Positions 16,887 through 24,554 of a DNA stretch of 64,000 bases are shown piece after piece. Source of the stretch: Candidatus Margulisiibacteriota bacterium (lineage in GTDB: Bacteria > Margulisbacteria > WOR-1 > JAHJIW01); the NCBI GenBank assembly GCA_018823125.1, contig JAHJIW010000017.1, forward strand, positions 62,001 to 126,000, in the 5' to 3' direction. The notes below the pieces were generated by a model. It was not told where the DNA came from and made no database searches. It saw nothing but the letters and a program-made list of their open reading frames with translations. Position numbers and translations under genes: made by a program. The stretch's first letter is position 1, and every line of letters starts with the position of its first letter.

Positions 16887-18149
16887 TTAAATATCCTTAA
16901 ATTTGGAAATAAAGCGGTCGAAAAATCCGCCGAGCAACACTAAAACCCCAAGCAATGCGATCACCGGACGCAGTCCCCACACATCTGCCAGCTTGCCAAA
17001 CAACACCACCGGAAAAGTAAACGCAGAATTAATAATCATGTGCTGAACCCCAAATACTCTGCCCCGAATATCGGGCGGAACATGTTCATGCAAAATGGTT
17101 TGCAGCGGTGCGGTGATAAAAGCATTACCTAAGCCCAACACAAAAATAAGGACCAACACAACCCACAGGTTTTCTGTGTTGGCCAAAAGCAGCAACACCA
17201 CTCCGGCAGAAAGAAACCCAAAGGTTACCAGCCAACCCTTCTTGAAATAATGACTATAATGCCCCAAAAATAAAGCTCCCACCACCATTCCAATTCCCGC
17301 CGAAAATACTAAATAGCCAAAGTTTTCGGCACCAATTTTAAGTACTTGTTCCGAATAACTTACTGCCAAAAGACTGATGGTTGCTAAAACCGAAGTAGCA
17401 AAAAGCATTTTCAATAAAGCGTACGAGACCACCGGCTTAACAAAAATAAATTTCAGCCCGGCAATTAATTCTTCGAAAAGCGCCGCCACGCTGATTTTTT
17501 TATGGACGGGACGATGCTGTATAGTGAGTAAAAATGTTGCCGCGGAGGATATGAAATGCAGTATCGCCGCAAAGATCAAAACAAAAATATTGCCAAAAAA
17601 AGTAGTCAGTGGAGCCGCCAGACCAATACCAATAATCGAAGCCCCCATTAAGGTCATCATAAAAAGCGAATTCGCGGCAATCAGATCGCGTTTTTCAACA
17701 ATGCCGGGGATACAGGCGGTTTCTGCCGGAGCAAATACCTGGGTGAAAGAAAAAACAACAAAACTGATTAAAAATACAAATATAATCGATTGATCTACAA
17801 ATGGAATTATCGCCAGAATTAAAAGCCCTCTAAATAAGGCCGAGATCACCATTAATATTTTACGGTCAAAGCGATCTACTAAAACGCCCGCGCCGGGACC
17901 AAATAAAACGGACGGAATTCCAAAAGCTAACATCGGCAAACTGACGCCCAGATTAGATTTGGTAGCCTGATAAGCAAAGATGAGTAATACATAAAGTAAA
18001 AAGCGGTCGGCCAGCTGCGAAACCAGCTGACTTAACCAGATCAAAAGGAAGTTGCGGTTGCGCAGCACATGCGAAAATCGGGCACCAGTTGCTGCTTTTG
18101 GGATTTCACCTGAACTAATTGGTAAATCTTCTGGAATATTTTCTGACAT
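16887..18149 (-). CDS. MFS transporter
   Basis: Major facilitator superfamily permease, 420 aa with about 12 hydrophobic helices. The N-terminal helix NRNFLLIWLSQLVSQLADR and the loop GVLVDRFDRKILM are typical of the macrolide/enterobactin-exporter-like MFS branch. Substrate cannot be inferred. A sigma-70 promoter, TTGAAT-17-TATACT, lies so close that the leader would be about 4 bases. Upstream gene of a two-gene unit with mutM. Confidence 0.9.
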   Translation of the reverse strand: MSENIPEDLPISSGEIPKAATGARFSHVLRNRNFLLIWLSQLVSQLADRFLLYVLLIFAYQATKSNLGVSLPMLAFGIPSVLFGPGAGVLVDRFDRKILMVISALFRGLLILAIIPFVDQSIIFVFLISFVVFSFTQVFAPAETACIPGIVEKRDLIAANSLFMMTLMGASIIGIGLAAPLTTFFGNIFVLIFAAILHFISSAATFLLTIQHRPVHKKISVAALFEELIAGLKFIFVKPVVSYALLKMLFATSVLATISLLAVSYSEQVLKIGAENFGYLVFSAGIGMVVGALFLGHYSHYFKKGWLVTFGFLSAGVVLLLLANTENLWVVLVLIFVLGLGNAFITAPLQTILHEHVPPDIRGRVFGVQHMIINSAFTFPVVLFGKLADVWGLRPVIALLGVLVLLGGFFDRFISKFKDI

Positions 18150-18160
18150 AAAGTATAAAA

Positions 18161-18189
18161 AGTATAACTTACTTTGAGAGGCGATTCAA
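18161..18189 (-). promoter_or_regulatory. Sigma-70 promoter of MFS-mutM unit
   Basis: Minus strand TTGAAT (18189-18184), 17 bases, TATACT (18166-18161), 11 bases before ATG 18149. No ribosome-binding site in the remaining leader. Confidence 0.6.
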
Positions 18190-18193
18190 TCAA

Positions 18194-18219
18194 TCAGGAG
18201 GTGGCGCCTCACCTCCTGA
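18194..18219. repeat. Perfect hairpin containing SD-like sequence
   Basis: TCAGGAGGTG and CACCTCCTGA flank a 6-base loop: a perfect 10-bp stem in the gap between the MFS promoter and the DUF5320 stop codon. There is no T run, so it is not a standard terminator. It may stabilise the 3' end of the DUF134-DUF5320 mRNA. Confidence 0.5.
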
Positions 18220-18231
18220 CATAGTTCACAA

Positions 18232-18459
18232 CTATTTCTTTTTCAGTTTCGATTCAATGTCAGCTATGTATGTATCTAAATCTTTCTTTTCCTGTTTCAA
18301 CTCCGCTAATTCTTCTCCTGGGGTTATTGTCTGTGCAGATCCACCACCCCAGCCGGATCTTTGTCCCCGTCTAAATCTTCGGCCTCCACCACATGGGCCA
18401 CAGCCCCAACCCGTTCCTGGGCCTCTACCCCAGGGGCCCGTTCCATCTCCGCTTGGCAT
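18232..18459 (-). CDS. DUF5320 family protein
   Basis: 75-aa protein. The first 35 residues are a Gly/Pro/Cys-rich segment (MPSGDGTGPWGRGPGTGWGC) and the last 30 a predicted coiled coil (LAELKQEKKDLDTYIADIESKL). This combination is the hallmark of DUF5320, commonly found beside DUF134 and NifX/Mrp-type genes. Strong AGGAGGTGA ribosome-binding site. It lies 6 bases after the DUF134 gene and shares its promoter. Function unknown; an iron-sulphur or metal-related role is often suspected from gene neighbourhoods. Confidence 0.85.
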   Translation of the reverse strand: MPSGDGTGPWGRGPGTGWGCGPCGGGRRFRRGQRSGWGGGSAQTITPGEELAELKQEKKDLDTYIADIESKLKKK

Positions 18460-18465
18460 AAAAAG

Positions 18466-18753
18466 TCACCTCCTTGCTTTTAATATTGCGATAGCTTTAG
18501 CATTAATCAGGGCATCCATTATCTTTTTTCTTCCCGCATAAAGTAAACGTTGTACCGTTTGACGCGAAACTTTCATCGCCTTGGCAGCCGCTGCTTGTTC
18601 TTTTTCTTCAAAATCGCAAAGCCGCATGGCCTCAATTTCATCCAAAGCCAAAGAATTTACTTCCAGCTCGGCCATCGGCACTCCGCGTGGTTTATAAAAC
18701 GTATCTCCTCTAAAAGGGGAACAGCATCTCCATTTTCTGGGCCTCGGCGTCAT
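18466..18753 (-). CDS. DUF134 family DNA-binding protein
   Basis: 95-aa regulator-like protein. The N-terminus RPRKWRCCS and the block LDEIEAMRLCDFEEKEQAAAAKAMKVS followed by RQTVQRLLYAGRKKI form the sigma-region-4-like helix-turn-helix of DUF134. The Cys pair near the N-terminus is usual in the family. GGAG precedes the ATG at 18753. A palindrome overlapping the promoter -10 box (18791-18810) is probably its own operator. Confidence 0.88.
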   Translation of the reverse strand: MTPRPRKWRCCSPFRGDTFYKPRGVPMAELEVNSLALDEIEAMRLCDFEEKEQAAAAKAMKVSRQTVQRLLYAGRKKIMDALINAKAIAILKARR

Positions 18754-18790
18754 AACTAATCTCCTTTTTTATTTTTTGCGCCCTTTTTCA

Positions 18791-18810
18791 TTATGAGCAT
18801 ATGCCCATAA
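18791..18810 (-). promoter_or_regulatory. Palindromic operator on DUF134 promoter
   Basis: TTATGAGCATATGCCCATAA reads almost the same on both strands (one mismatch pair). It overlaps the -10 box of the DUF134 promoter, the expected position for autorepression by the helix-turn-helix product. Confidence 0.65.
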
Positions 18811-18835
18811 TAACACCGGACCGCGACTACGTCAA
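18807..18835 (-). promoter_or_regulatory. Sigma-70 promoter of DUF134-DUF5320
   Basis: Minus strand TTGACG (18835-18830), 17 bases, TATTAT (18812-18807). Strong match to consensus. Confidence 0.7.
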
Positions 18836-18919
18836 GCCTTTTGCCACGCCCATCCTCCGCACCCCTGATATTTACAGGGTTTCCACAAATATACTGAGAA
18901 ATGATTTGAAAAAATATTT

Positions 18920-18947
18920 TTGAAATAGTTATTTTTTATGTTAGAAT
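18920..18947 (+). promoter_or_regulatory. Sigma-70 promoter of homospermidine synthase gene
   Basis: TTGAAA (18920-18925), 16 bases, TAGAAT (18942-18947) in an AT-rich region, 41 bases before the ATG at 18989. Confidence 0.5.
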
Positions 18948-18988
18948 AAAATTAATTTTAAAATCAAAAACAGAAAGGGAACTTGTAA

Positions 18989-20554
18989 ATGAAAAAACAC
19001 GTAAAGTTTAACGGGAAGATTTTAATCATCGGCTGCGGATCGGTTTCGCAGTGCGCCATTCCTCTAGTATTAGAACTCATCGACGTTGACCCCAAAAACG
19101 TAACCATCATGGACTTTGTCGATAATCGCTCGCGCGTTAAAGATGCTTTAGCCAAAGGGGTTAACTATGTAACCGATAAAATTACCAAAGAAAACTATAA
19201 AGCTCTCTTAAAAAAATACGCCGGTCCCGGAGACCTAATTATTGATCTGGCCTGGAACATCGACTGCATTTCAATCCTAAAATGGTGTAAAGATAACCAG
19301 GTTCTTTACTGCAACACTTCGGTTGAAGAATGGGATCCCTATAAAGATGTCGAAAGAAATGATCCCACCAGGTACACCCTTTATTCCCGCCACATGGAGA
19401 TTAAAAAAGTAATGCAAACCTGGGGGGAGCATGCCCCTACCGCAGTCGTTGACCACGGGGCAAACCCGGGGCTGGTTTCACACTTTACCAAACATGCCCT
19501 GCTTGGAATTGCGCAAAAAATTATTGACGAAAAACCAAAGGATCCGCGGGTCAACGAATTAAAACAATATATAAAGGATCAAAATTTTGCAAAACTGGGA
19601 CAGCTTGCCGGCACCAAAGTAATTCACATTTCTGAGCGGGACACGCAAATCACCAACCAACCCAAAAGAGTAAACGAATTTGTAAACACCTGGAGCATTG
19701 AAGGGTTTTTTGAAGAAGGCGTAGCTCCGGCCGAACTCGGCTGGGGAACCCACGAAAGAAACATTCCCCGCAACGCTCACTTCCATAAGGTCGGGCCTAA
19801 AAATCAAATCTGCCTAAAATCAATCGGAATGAAAACCTGGGTAAGATCCTGGGTTCCGTGCGGTGAAATTACCGGCATGGTAATTCGCCACGGCGAAGCC
19901 TTCAGCATTTCTGACCGGATGTCCGTCTGGGAAAACGGAACGGCGGTTTATCGGCCCACGGTTCACTACGCTTATTGCCCGAGCAATGCCGCCATTAATT
20001 CACTGCGTGAACTTGAAATGCGACAATTTGACATGCAAAAAAACCAAAGGATTATGAGCGACGAAATCATTGATGGCGCCGATGAGCTGGGAGTATTGCT
20101 CATGGGACACGATTTTAACGCCTGGTGGTGCGGAAGCCTGCTCGATATTCATACTGCGCGAAAATTAGTTCCTCACCAGCAAGCCACCACGCTTCAAGTT
20201 GCCGTCTCGGTCGTGGCCGCCGCAATTTGGATGATTAAAAACCCAAAAACGGGATTCCACTTGCCCGACGATATCGATCATAAATTTATTTTAGACATCG
20301 CCATTCCTTATATTTCACCGTTTGTATCAATGGCCAAAGACTGGACGCCGCTTAAAAATTTAAACACCAAATTTACCAAGTATGATTATCCTCGTCCAAA
20401 AGATGGCGACGTCTGGCAATTTACCACCTTTTTAGTGGATCCATTGCATGCGCAAAATTATGACCGGGCTAACGCATCGCAGCCGGATTTAACTTTCGTT
20501 TCCTTGGATGCGGTAAAGTTATCGCCCGAATGCGCCGCCGTTATGGCAAAGTAA
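18989..20554 (+). CDS. hss: Homospermidine synthase
   Basis: NAD-dependent enzyme that joins two putrescine (or spermidine plus putrescine) units into sym-homospermidine. 521 aa; a Rossmann motif GKILIIGCGSVSQC (about 9-22) of the saccharopine-dehydrogenase-like fold, then the family blocks IIDLAWNIDC, YCNTSVEEWDPY and VVDHGANPGLVSHF. C-terminal WWCGSLLDIHTARKLVPHQQATTLQV is highly characteristic. AGGGA site 12 bases before ATG 18989. Followed 7 bases later by an ornithine decarboxylase-like gene, which makes the substrate putrescine. Confidence 0.93.
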   Translation: MKKHVKFNGKILIIGCGSVSQCAIPLVLELIDVDPKNVTIMDFVDNRSRVKDALAKGVNYVTDKITKENYKALLKKYAGPGDLIIDLAWNIDCISILKWCKDNQVLYCNTSVEEWDPYKDVERNDPTRYTLYSRHMEIKKVMQTWGEHAPTAVVDHGANPGLVSHFTKHALLGIAQKIIDEKPKDPRVNELKQYIKDQNFAKLGQLAGTKVIHISERDTQITNQPKRVNEFVNTWSIEGFFEEGVAPAELGWGTHERNIPRNAHFHKVGPKNQICLKSIGMKTWVRSWVPCGEITGMVIRHGEAFSISDRMSVWENGTAVYRPTVHYAYCPSNAAINSLRELEMRQFDMQKNQRIMSDEIIDGADELGVLLMGHDFNAWWCGSLLDIHTARKLVPHQQATTLQVAVSVVAAAIWMIKNPKTGFHLPDDIDHKFILDIAIPYISPFVSMAKDWTPLKNLNTKFTKYDYPRPKDGDVWQFTTFLVDPLHAQNYDRANASQPDLTFVSLDAVKLSPECAAVMAK

Positions 20555-20561
20555 AATAATT

Positions 20562-21740
20562 ATGAAAAATAAAAAAAAGCTTGTCAGCCTAAAACCAAAC
20601 CATTCTGATTTAAACGGATCCGGGCGCGGCGGCTTAGAAGGTTTAATCCGCAAATCTGCCAAAAAGCACGGCACCCCGCTGATGCTCATTAGCAAAGAAG
20701 CGCTCCGCAAACAATACGAAACCCTTAAAAGATCTCTTTCTAATGTTGAACCGTTCTACGCGATAAAAGCTAATCCTCATCCTGAAATCATTAAAACATT
20801 TATTAAGCTGGGATCTGGTTTTGACGTGGCTTCAGCAGCTGAGATGGATACCGTTTTAAAACTGGGGGCGTCTCCCGACAAAATAATCTTTGCCAATACC
20901 ATAAAATCCAACGCCGACCTGGCCCGCGCCCACAAACGCAAAGTAACCCTGATGACTTTTGACAATGAAGCCGAACTATACAAAATTGCAAAGTTTTGCC
21001 CGAATGCTAAAGTTTTAGTCCGCATCAAAGTTGATAATACCGGCAGCACCGTAGAATTATCACTTAAGTTTGGAGCAGATCCCGACCAGGCCATTTTCTT
21101 ACTGAAAAAAGCACAGTCCCTGGGATTAAAGCCCATGGGGGTTTGCTTTCACGTTGGGTCCCAATGCACCAATGTAGAAAATTACATGCGCGCCCTGGAC
21201 GTTTCTTCTGCAATTTTTAGTGAAGCTAAAAAATTAGGACTTAATTTAACCATGCTCGATATCGGCGGCGGCTTCCCCATCAGACATTTTGACGGAGACG
21301 GCCACATTACAATTAAACATATGGCTAAGCTAATCAGAAAAAAATTAAAACGCCTCTTTGATAAAGGAACCAGGTTTATCGCTGAACCGGGCCGCTTTTT
21401 CTCCGGACCAGCCGGAACACTGGTAACCCAAGTGGTGGGCCGCACTTTCCGTAATAATAAAAACTACTATTATTTAAACGACGGCGTTTACGGCGATTTT
21501 TCCGGAACCGTGTTTGACCACTGCCGCTACCAATTTAAAACCCTGCGCCGCGGCCATAAATTTTTAAGCACTTTGGCCGGGCCAACCTGCGATTCTTTTG
21601 ACATTATTTCTTTAAACGAAGATCTCCCCGAATTAGATGTGGGAAGCGTCGTCTACGTTAAAAACATCGGGGCCTATTCCTGCGCCAGTGCGGTACCGGC
21701 TTTTAACGGATTTCCTCCGGCAAAAATTGTGATGGTGTAA
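20562..21740 (+). CDS. Ornithine decarboxylase-type PLP decarboxylase
   Basis: Fold III PLP decarboxylase (392 aa) of the ornithine/diaminopimelate/arginine family. PLP Lys69 in FYAIKANPHP, the phosphate block HVGSQC, GGGFP, EPGRFF, and GPTCDSFD with the active-site Cys-Asp, which is typical of ornithine decarboxylases. A lysine/ornithine or DAP specificity cannot be excluded, but pairing with homospermidine synthase supports ornithine to putrescine. No ribosome-binding site is evident in the 7-base gap, so translation may be coupled. Its end overlaps the end of the convergent 21703 gene by 38 bases. Confidence 0.88.
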   Translation: MKNKKKLVSLKPNHSDLNGSGRGGLEGLIRKSAKKHGTPLMLISKEALRKQYETLKRSLSNVEPFYAIKANPHPEIIKTFIKLGSGFDVASAAEMDTVLKLGASPDKIIFANTIKSNADLARAHKRKVTLMTFDNEAELYKIAKFCPNAKVLVRIKVDNTGSTVELSLKFGADPDQAIFLLKKAQSLGLKPMGVCFHVGSQCTNVENYMRALDVSSAIFSEAKKLGLNLTMLDIGGGFPIRHFDGDGHITIKHMAKLIRKKLKRLFDKGTRFIAEPGRFFSGPAGTLVTQVVGRTFRNNKNYYYLNDGVYGDFSGTVFDHCRYQFKTLRRGHKFLSTLAGPTCDSFDIISLNEDLPELDVGSVVYVKNIGAYSCASAVPAFNGFPPAKIVMV

Positions 21741-22419
21741 TTTTGATTCTTCCCTGATCTCTGGTCAATACTTCTACCGGAGATTGATCCCCCCGTCCAA
21801 CTACAATTCTTTGGGAAAACATCATCATTTCGCGTTCAGTCATTCCAACGTATATATGTCGCGGGTACAGATCTTCTTGCCCAACTCCCCGTCCAATATC
21901 TGATATTACTCTAACGTCATTTGGATCGCGTATATCCAAAAACTGGGGCCAGTCTTCTAGTTGCCATCCTAGTGCACATGGTAATCCCCAGTCGTTAATC
22001 CTTTGCTCTAAAAACTCACAACATTCCCGCAATATCTCAACACTTGATCGTCTTCCCATCCCCGCCATCAATAAATACGAGCGTTGCGGATTATATCCTT
22101 CAAGCATATCCGGGAGAGCAATTTCTACTTCATTTGGAGAAAAATGACCAACGGCGGCCTTTTTTATATTTCCGCGCCTCGAAAATTCTGCAACCGAAAC
22201 AATAGTGCAAGGAGTAACAATTCCGTACGCCCAAATACTAGAAGCTCGCATCAATTCGCCTCTTCTTACATGGCTAATAACTCCACTATCCAATAACATG
22301 CGGAGCTCTTCTTTCCTGCCCATAACTGATCTTAAGCCCACGTCACCTCGCGCGAGTCGCCGCGCCGTCCGCTGAAAAACGGCCGGATAGCGCGTCATTA
22401 AATGTAAACAATTGGGCAT
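21703..22419 (-). CDS. Orphan protein (238 aa), possible CheD/CNF1-fold
   Basis: No confident family. Residues about 60-95 (AYGIVTPCTIVSVAEF ... AAVGHFSP) place Thr-x-Cys on one strand and His 21 residues later on another. That is reminiscent of the Thr/Cys/His arrangement in the CheD glutamine deamidase superfamily; YLLMAGMGRRSSVEILRECC then resembles the CheD glycine turn and helix. The match is by eye and weak. No signal peptide. ATG 22419 has GGAGG 6 bases upstream and a sigma-28-type promoter. A chemotaxis or deamidase link would fit the promoter class. Overlaps the ornithine decarboxylase gene tail to tail. Confidence 0.6.
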   Translation of the reverse strand: MPNCLHLMTRYPAVFQRTARRLARGDVGLRSVMGRKEELRMLLDSGVISHVRRGELMRASSIWAYGIVTPCTIVSVAEFSRRGNIKKAAVGHFSPNEVEIALPDMLEGYNPQRSYLLMAGMGRRSSVEILRECCEFLEQRINDWGLPCALGWQLEDWPQFLDIRDPNDVRVISDIGRGVGQEDLYPRHIYVGMTEREMMMFSQRIVVGRGDQSPVEVLTRDQGRIKITPSQFLPEEIR

Positions 22420-22436
22420 ATCAATCCTCCATATAG

Positions 22437-22464
22437 TTATCGTTAAAAGAAGGGGGAAATTTCA
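22437..22464 (-). promoter_or_regulatory. Sigma-28-type promoter, copy 7
   Basis: Minus strand TGAAATTT (22464-22457), 12 bases, AACGATAA (22444-22437), 17 bases before the ATG at 22419. Confidence 0.82.
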
Positions 22465-22471
22465 TAAATTA

Positions 22472-22744
22472 CTACTTACGAGGCTTCTTACTTGAACAAA
22501 AACTACCCTTTATCAAAGCTAGCTTTTTAGCTCTGGGCCATCCTTTAATCTGTAGTTCCCGCTTGGTTGCTTTACTTCTGGTTCCGCATTTTTCGCAGTA
22601 CCTAAATCTTTTTCCCGGATTATAACTTGTATAACGCCCGCCCTTTCCGGTTTTATGCTGTTTTAACCGCCGAGCAAGATTATTGGTTATTCCTGTATAA
22701 AGGGCATTATTTTTGCATTCGAGGATGTAGACGTAGTATGGCAT
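22472..22744 (-). CDS. GIY-YIG nuclease-domain protein (UPF0213-like)
   Basis: Small single-domain GIY-YIG protein, 90 aa: YYVYILECKNNALYTGIT at the N-terminus holds both Tyr motifs, then NNLARRLKQHKTGKGGRYT with the conserved Arg and His, and LQIKGWPRAKKLALI replaces the Glu-containing part of larger nucleases. The start at 22744 is chosen because the domain begins there; a longer frame runs into the tRNA. A Cys pair (CEKCG) is unusual. Role unknown, possibly DNA repair. Confidence 0.88.
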   Translation of the reverse strand: MPYYVYILECKNNALYTGITNNLARRLKQHKTGKGGRYTSYNPGKRFRYCEKCGTRSKATKRELQIKGWPRAKKLALIKGSFCSSKKPRK

Positions 22745-22782
22745 GTAACTATTATATACTACCGTGGAGGATTGAGCGGAAA

Positions 22783-22854
22783 CTGGGGCGGAGGGATTCG
22801 AACCCCCGAATGCCGGTACCAAAAACCGGTGCCTTACCGCTTGGCGACGCCCCA
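22783..22854 (-). tRNA. tRNA-Gln(TTG)
   Basis: Minus strand. Acceptor TGGGGCG (22854-22848) pairs with CGCCCCA (22790-22784), discriminator G at 22783, no encoded CCA. Anticodon loop TTTTGGT gives TTG. T arm GGGGG-TTCGAAT-CCCTC is intact. Confidence 0.95.
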
Positions 22855-22861
22855 ATATTTA

Positions 22862-23056
22862 CTAAATTTTACCTTCGCGAAAAAGTTGCCACATTTTTTT
22901 GGTTTCGGGTGAAGCAACCTTATTTAAAAACTCATTGGCTTCTTCTAGCCATTGCAGACGGTCTTCGATCGAAAATTTAGCGAATTCTAATAATCTTTTA
23001 CGATCGATCGTGTAACTATATCCTTTACTTGCTTTTGCAAAATTATTTTTTTTCAT
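22862..23056 (-). CDS. Small partner of nucleotidyltransferase (about 64 aa)
   Basis: Short charged protein with helical content (RKRLLEFAKFSIEDRLQWLEEANEFLNKV) and no recognised domain. Its start region overlaps or abuts the end of the nucleotidyltransferase gene. ATG 23056 is listed; a TTG at 23068 with GAGGAAA just upstream is an alternative. Small genes in this position after a nucleotidyltransferase usually form a two-gene toxin-antitoxin-like unit. Conserved WLEEAN-type sequence is seen in many such partners, but I cannot say which gene is the toxin. Confidence 0.7.
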   Translation of the reverse strand: MKKNNFAKASKGYSYTIDRKRLLEFAKFSIEDRLQWLEEANEFLNKVASPETKKMWQLFREGKI

Positions 23057-23540
23057 TTTCTTTCGCAATTTCCTCTAACATTTTAATATCACTTAAATCT
23101 TGCTTCCGACCAGCGGTTTTTTTTAAAACGATTAAATCTTGAAACGAAATAACATCAACCACGGTATCTTTTGCTTTCATTATCTGCCGACGTTGATATG
23201 CTTTTTCAAAGGGAATTGGCTCATCCACAAAAACATCGATCAGCTTATAATCAACCTTAGGATGAATAAAAGAAAATACTTTCATGTTTTTCTTTTCAAT
23301 CCACTCCCGACGTTTTACCGGATCTGCAAAGTCAGTTGATTTAACCGGGAGTTTAGGCTTATAGCCTAAAGTATCTAAAGCTTCAAAAAACTTTTGGAGA
23401 TTCTTCTTCTCCAATTCTACCATCAAATCTAAATCTGCCGTTAATCGAACCACCCCGTGCAACACCACCGCAATTCCACCCACTACCAAATAGCGCACTT
23501 TTAGTTTATTTAGCAAACTAAAGACTTCTAGGTAATACAT
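23043..23540 (-). CDS. Nucleotidyltransferase (AbiEii/MNT-like)
   Basis: 165-aa protein of the polymerase-beta-like nucleotidyltransferase superfamily. The core VGGIAVVLHGVVRLTADLDLMVE (about 21-43) has GG and the D-x-D metal-binding pair. FQDLIVLKKTAGRKQDLSDI near the C-terminus is the usual helical end. Likely part of a toxin-antitoxin-like pair with the small downstream gene. TATAAT at 23552-23547 is 6 bases from the ATG, so the mRNA should be leaderless. Confidence 0.85.
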   Translation of the reverse strand: MYYLEVFSLLNKLKVRYLVVGGIAVVLHGVVRLTADLDLMVELEKKNLQKFFEALDTLGYKPKLPVKSTDFADPVKRREWIEKKNMKVFSFIHPKVDYKLIDVFVDEPIPFEKAYQRRQIMKAKDTVVDVISFQDLIVLKKTAGRKQDLSDIKMLEEIAKENEKK

Positions 23541-23546
23541 TAATAT

Positions 23547-23552
23547 ATTATA
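23547..23552 (-). promoter_or_regulatory. -10 box of nucleotidyltransferase pair, leaderless
   Basis: TATAAT on the minus strand, 6 bases before the ATG at 23540. The -35 region is not convincing. Confidence 0.5.
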
Positions 23553-23600
23553 TCACGCATTAATTATTCATTCTATTCCTCGCGAATCACTTAAAAATCA

Positions 23601-23628
23601 TTGAAATAGCTAAATATTGGAGTAAAAT
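23601..23628 (+). promoter_or_regulatory. Sigma-70 promoter of 23656 gene
   Basis: TTGAAA (23601-23606), 16 bases, TAAAAT (23623-23628); the GGAGG site and ATG follow. Confidence 0.5.
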
Positions 23629-23655
23629 AAAATTAGCAAAGAAGGAGGCTTCAGA

Positions 23656-24495
23656 ATGAAAAAGTTTATATGTTTTATTTTAGCAGCCTTGTTTATTATT
23701 TCCCTCGCTTCCGCAGTTTTTGCTGAATCGGTTCTCGAATCCAAAGAAATCGTAAAGTTTAATAAAGATGTTGTGGTAGAAGAATGGGAATCAGTTAAGC
23801 AAGTGGTAGCTATTGGGGGATCAGTTCTGGTAAAAGGTCGGGTTGAAGAAGATGCCGTGGCGATTGGCGGATCAGTAAAGCTACTTTCCGGCGCAGAAGT
23901 TGGCGGGGACGCGGTGGCTATCGGGGGTGGCGTCTTCAAGGCAGATAACGCAAAGATCGGCGGAGACGTGGTAGAAATTGGGGCCCCCTGGGTGGAAGGC
24001 GCCATCAAAAAGTTGTCATCAAATGCCCCGGTAATTGGGGCATCCTTTTCTCTTCTCTCGGCGCTTGCAATGTTAGCGCTCTTAGTTTTGATTGCGGTCA
24101 TCTTTCCCAAACATCTCGAAGCCGTTATTTCCGTAGTAGATAAAAAAATGCTAGCCAATTTTGGCTGGGGAATTTTAGGCGTAATTTTAATTGTTCCCAT
24201 CGTCGTGCTTTTAATCATCAGCTTAATCGGGATCATGCTCATTCCGGTTTTCCTCTTCGTGGTGTTCTGCGCCTACCTGATGGGCTTTTCTGCAATCGGG
24301 GCACTCTTGGGACGCAAAATCTTTAAAGCCTTTAAGACTAAAAAGAAACCGCTGGCCTTAGAAGTACTGTTGGGCGCTTTAATTATTTTGTTGATCAGTC
24401 TAGTTCCGTTTATCGGTTGGTTGATTAAGTTTATTGTGGTGTTAGCTGGTTTTGGCGGAGTAATAGTTACCAGGTTTGGAATGCAGAAAGCCTAA
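23656..24495 (+). CDS. Exported bactofilin-like/solenoid membrane protein
   Basis: 279 aa with a signal peptide (CFILAALFIISLASAVFA, ends about residue 23). Residues 40-110 hold short repeats of the type VVAIGGSVLVKGRVEEDAVAIGG, giving alternating valine/glycine turns as in polymer-forming or bactofilin-like solenoids. About four transmembrane helices follow (about 128-150, 172-195, 197-220, 235-270). Similar proteins are annotated as polymer-forming cytoskeletal or hypothetical membrane proteins. GGAGG lies 8 bases before ATG. Single-gene unit ended by a strong terminator. Confidence 0.75.
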   Translation: MKKFICFILAALFIISLASAVFAESVLESKEIVKFNKDVVVEEWESVKQVVAIGGSVLVKGRVEEDAVAIGGSVKLLSGAEVGGDAVAIGGGVFKADNAKIGGDVVEIGAPWVEGAIKKLSSNAPVIGASFSLLSALAMLALLVLIAVIFPKHLEAVISVVDKKMLANFGWGILGVILIVPIVVLLIISLIGIMLIPVFLFVVFCAYLMGFSAIGALLGRKIFKAFKTKKKPLALEVLLGALIILLISLVPFIGWLIKFIVVLAGFGGVIVTRFGMQKA

Positions 24496-24505
24496 CTTAG
24501 TTAAA

Positions 24506-24551
24506 GGCCCTAGATTATAAGTAAACACTTACTATCTAGGGCCATTTTTTT
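24506..24551 (+). terminator. Intrinsic terminator after 23656 gene
   Basis: GGCCCTAGAT (24506-24515) pairs with ATCTAGGGCC (24534-24543), with an inner TAAGT/ACTTA helix, followed by A and T7 (24545-24551). Strong for plus-strand transcription; it may also help on the minus strand, where the U run is poor. Confidence 0.9.
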
Positions 24552-24554
24552 GGG

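Noticed and set aside
18194..18219. Terminator for DUF5320 operon
   Set aside because: Perfect stem but no U-tract on either strand; recorded as a hairpin only.
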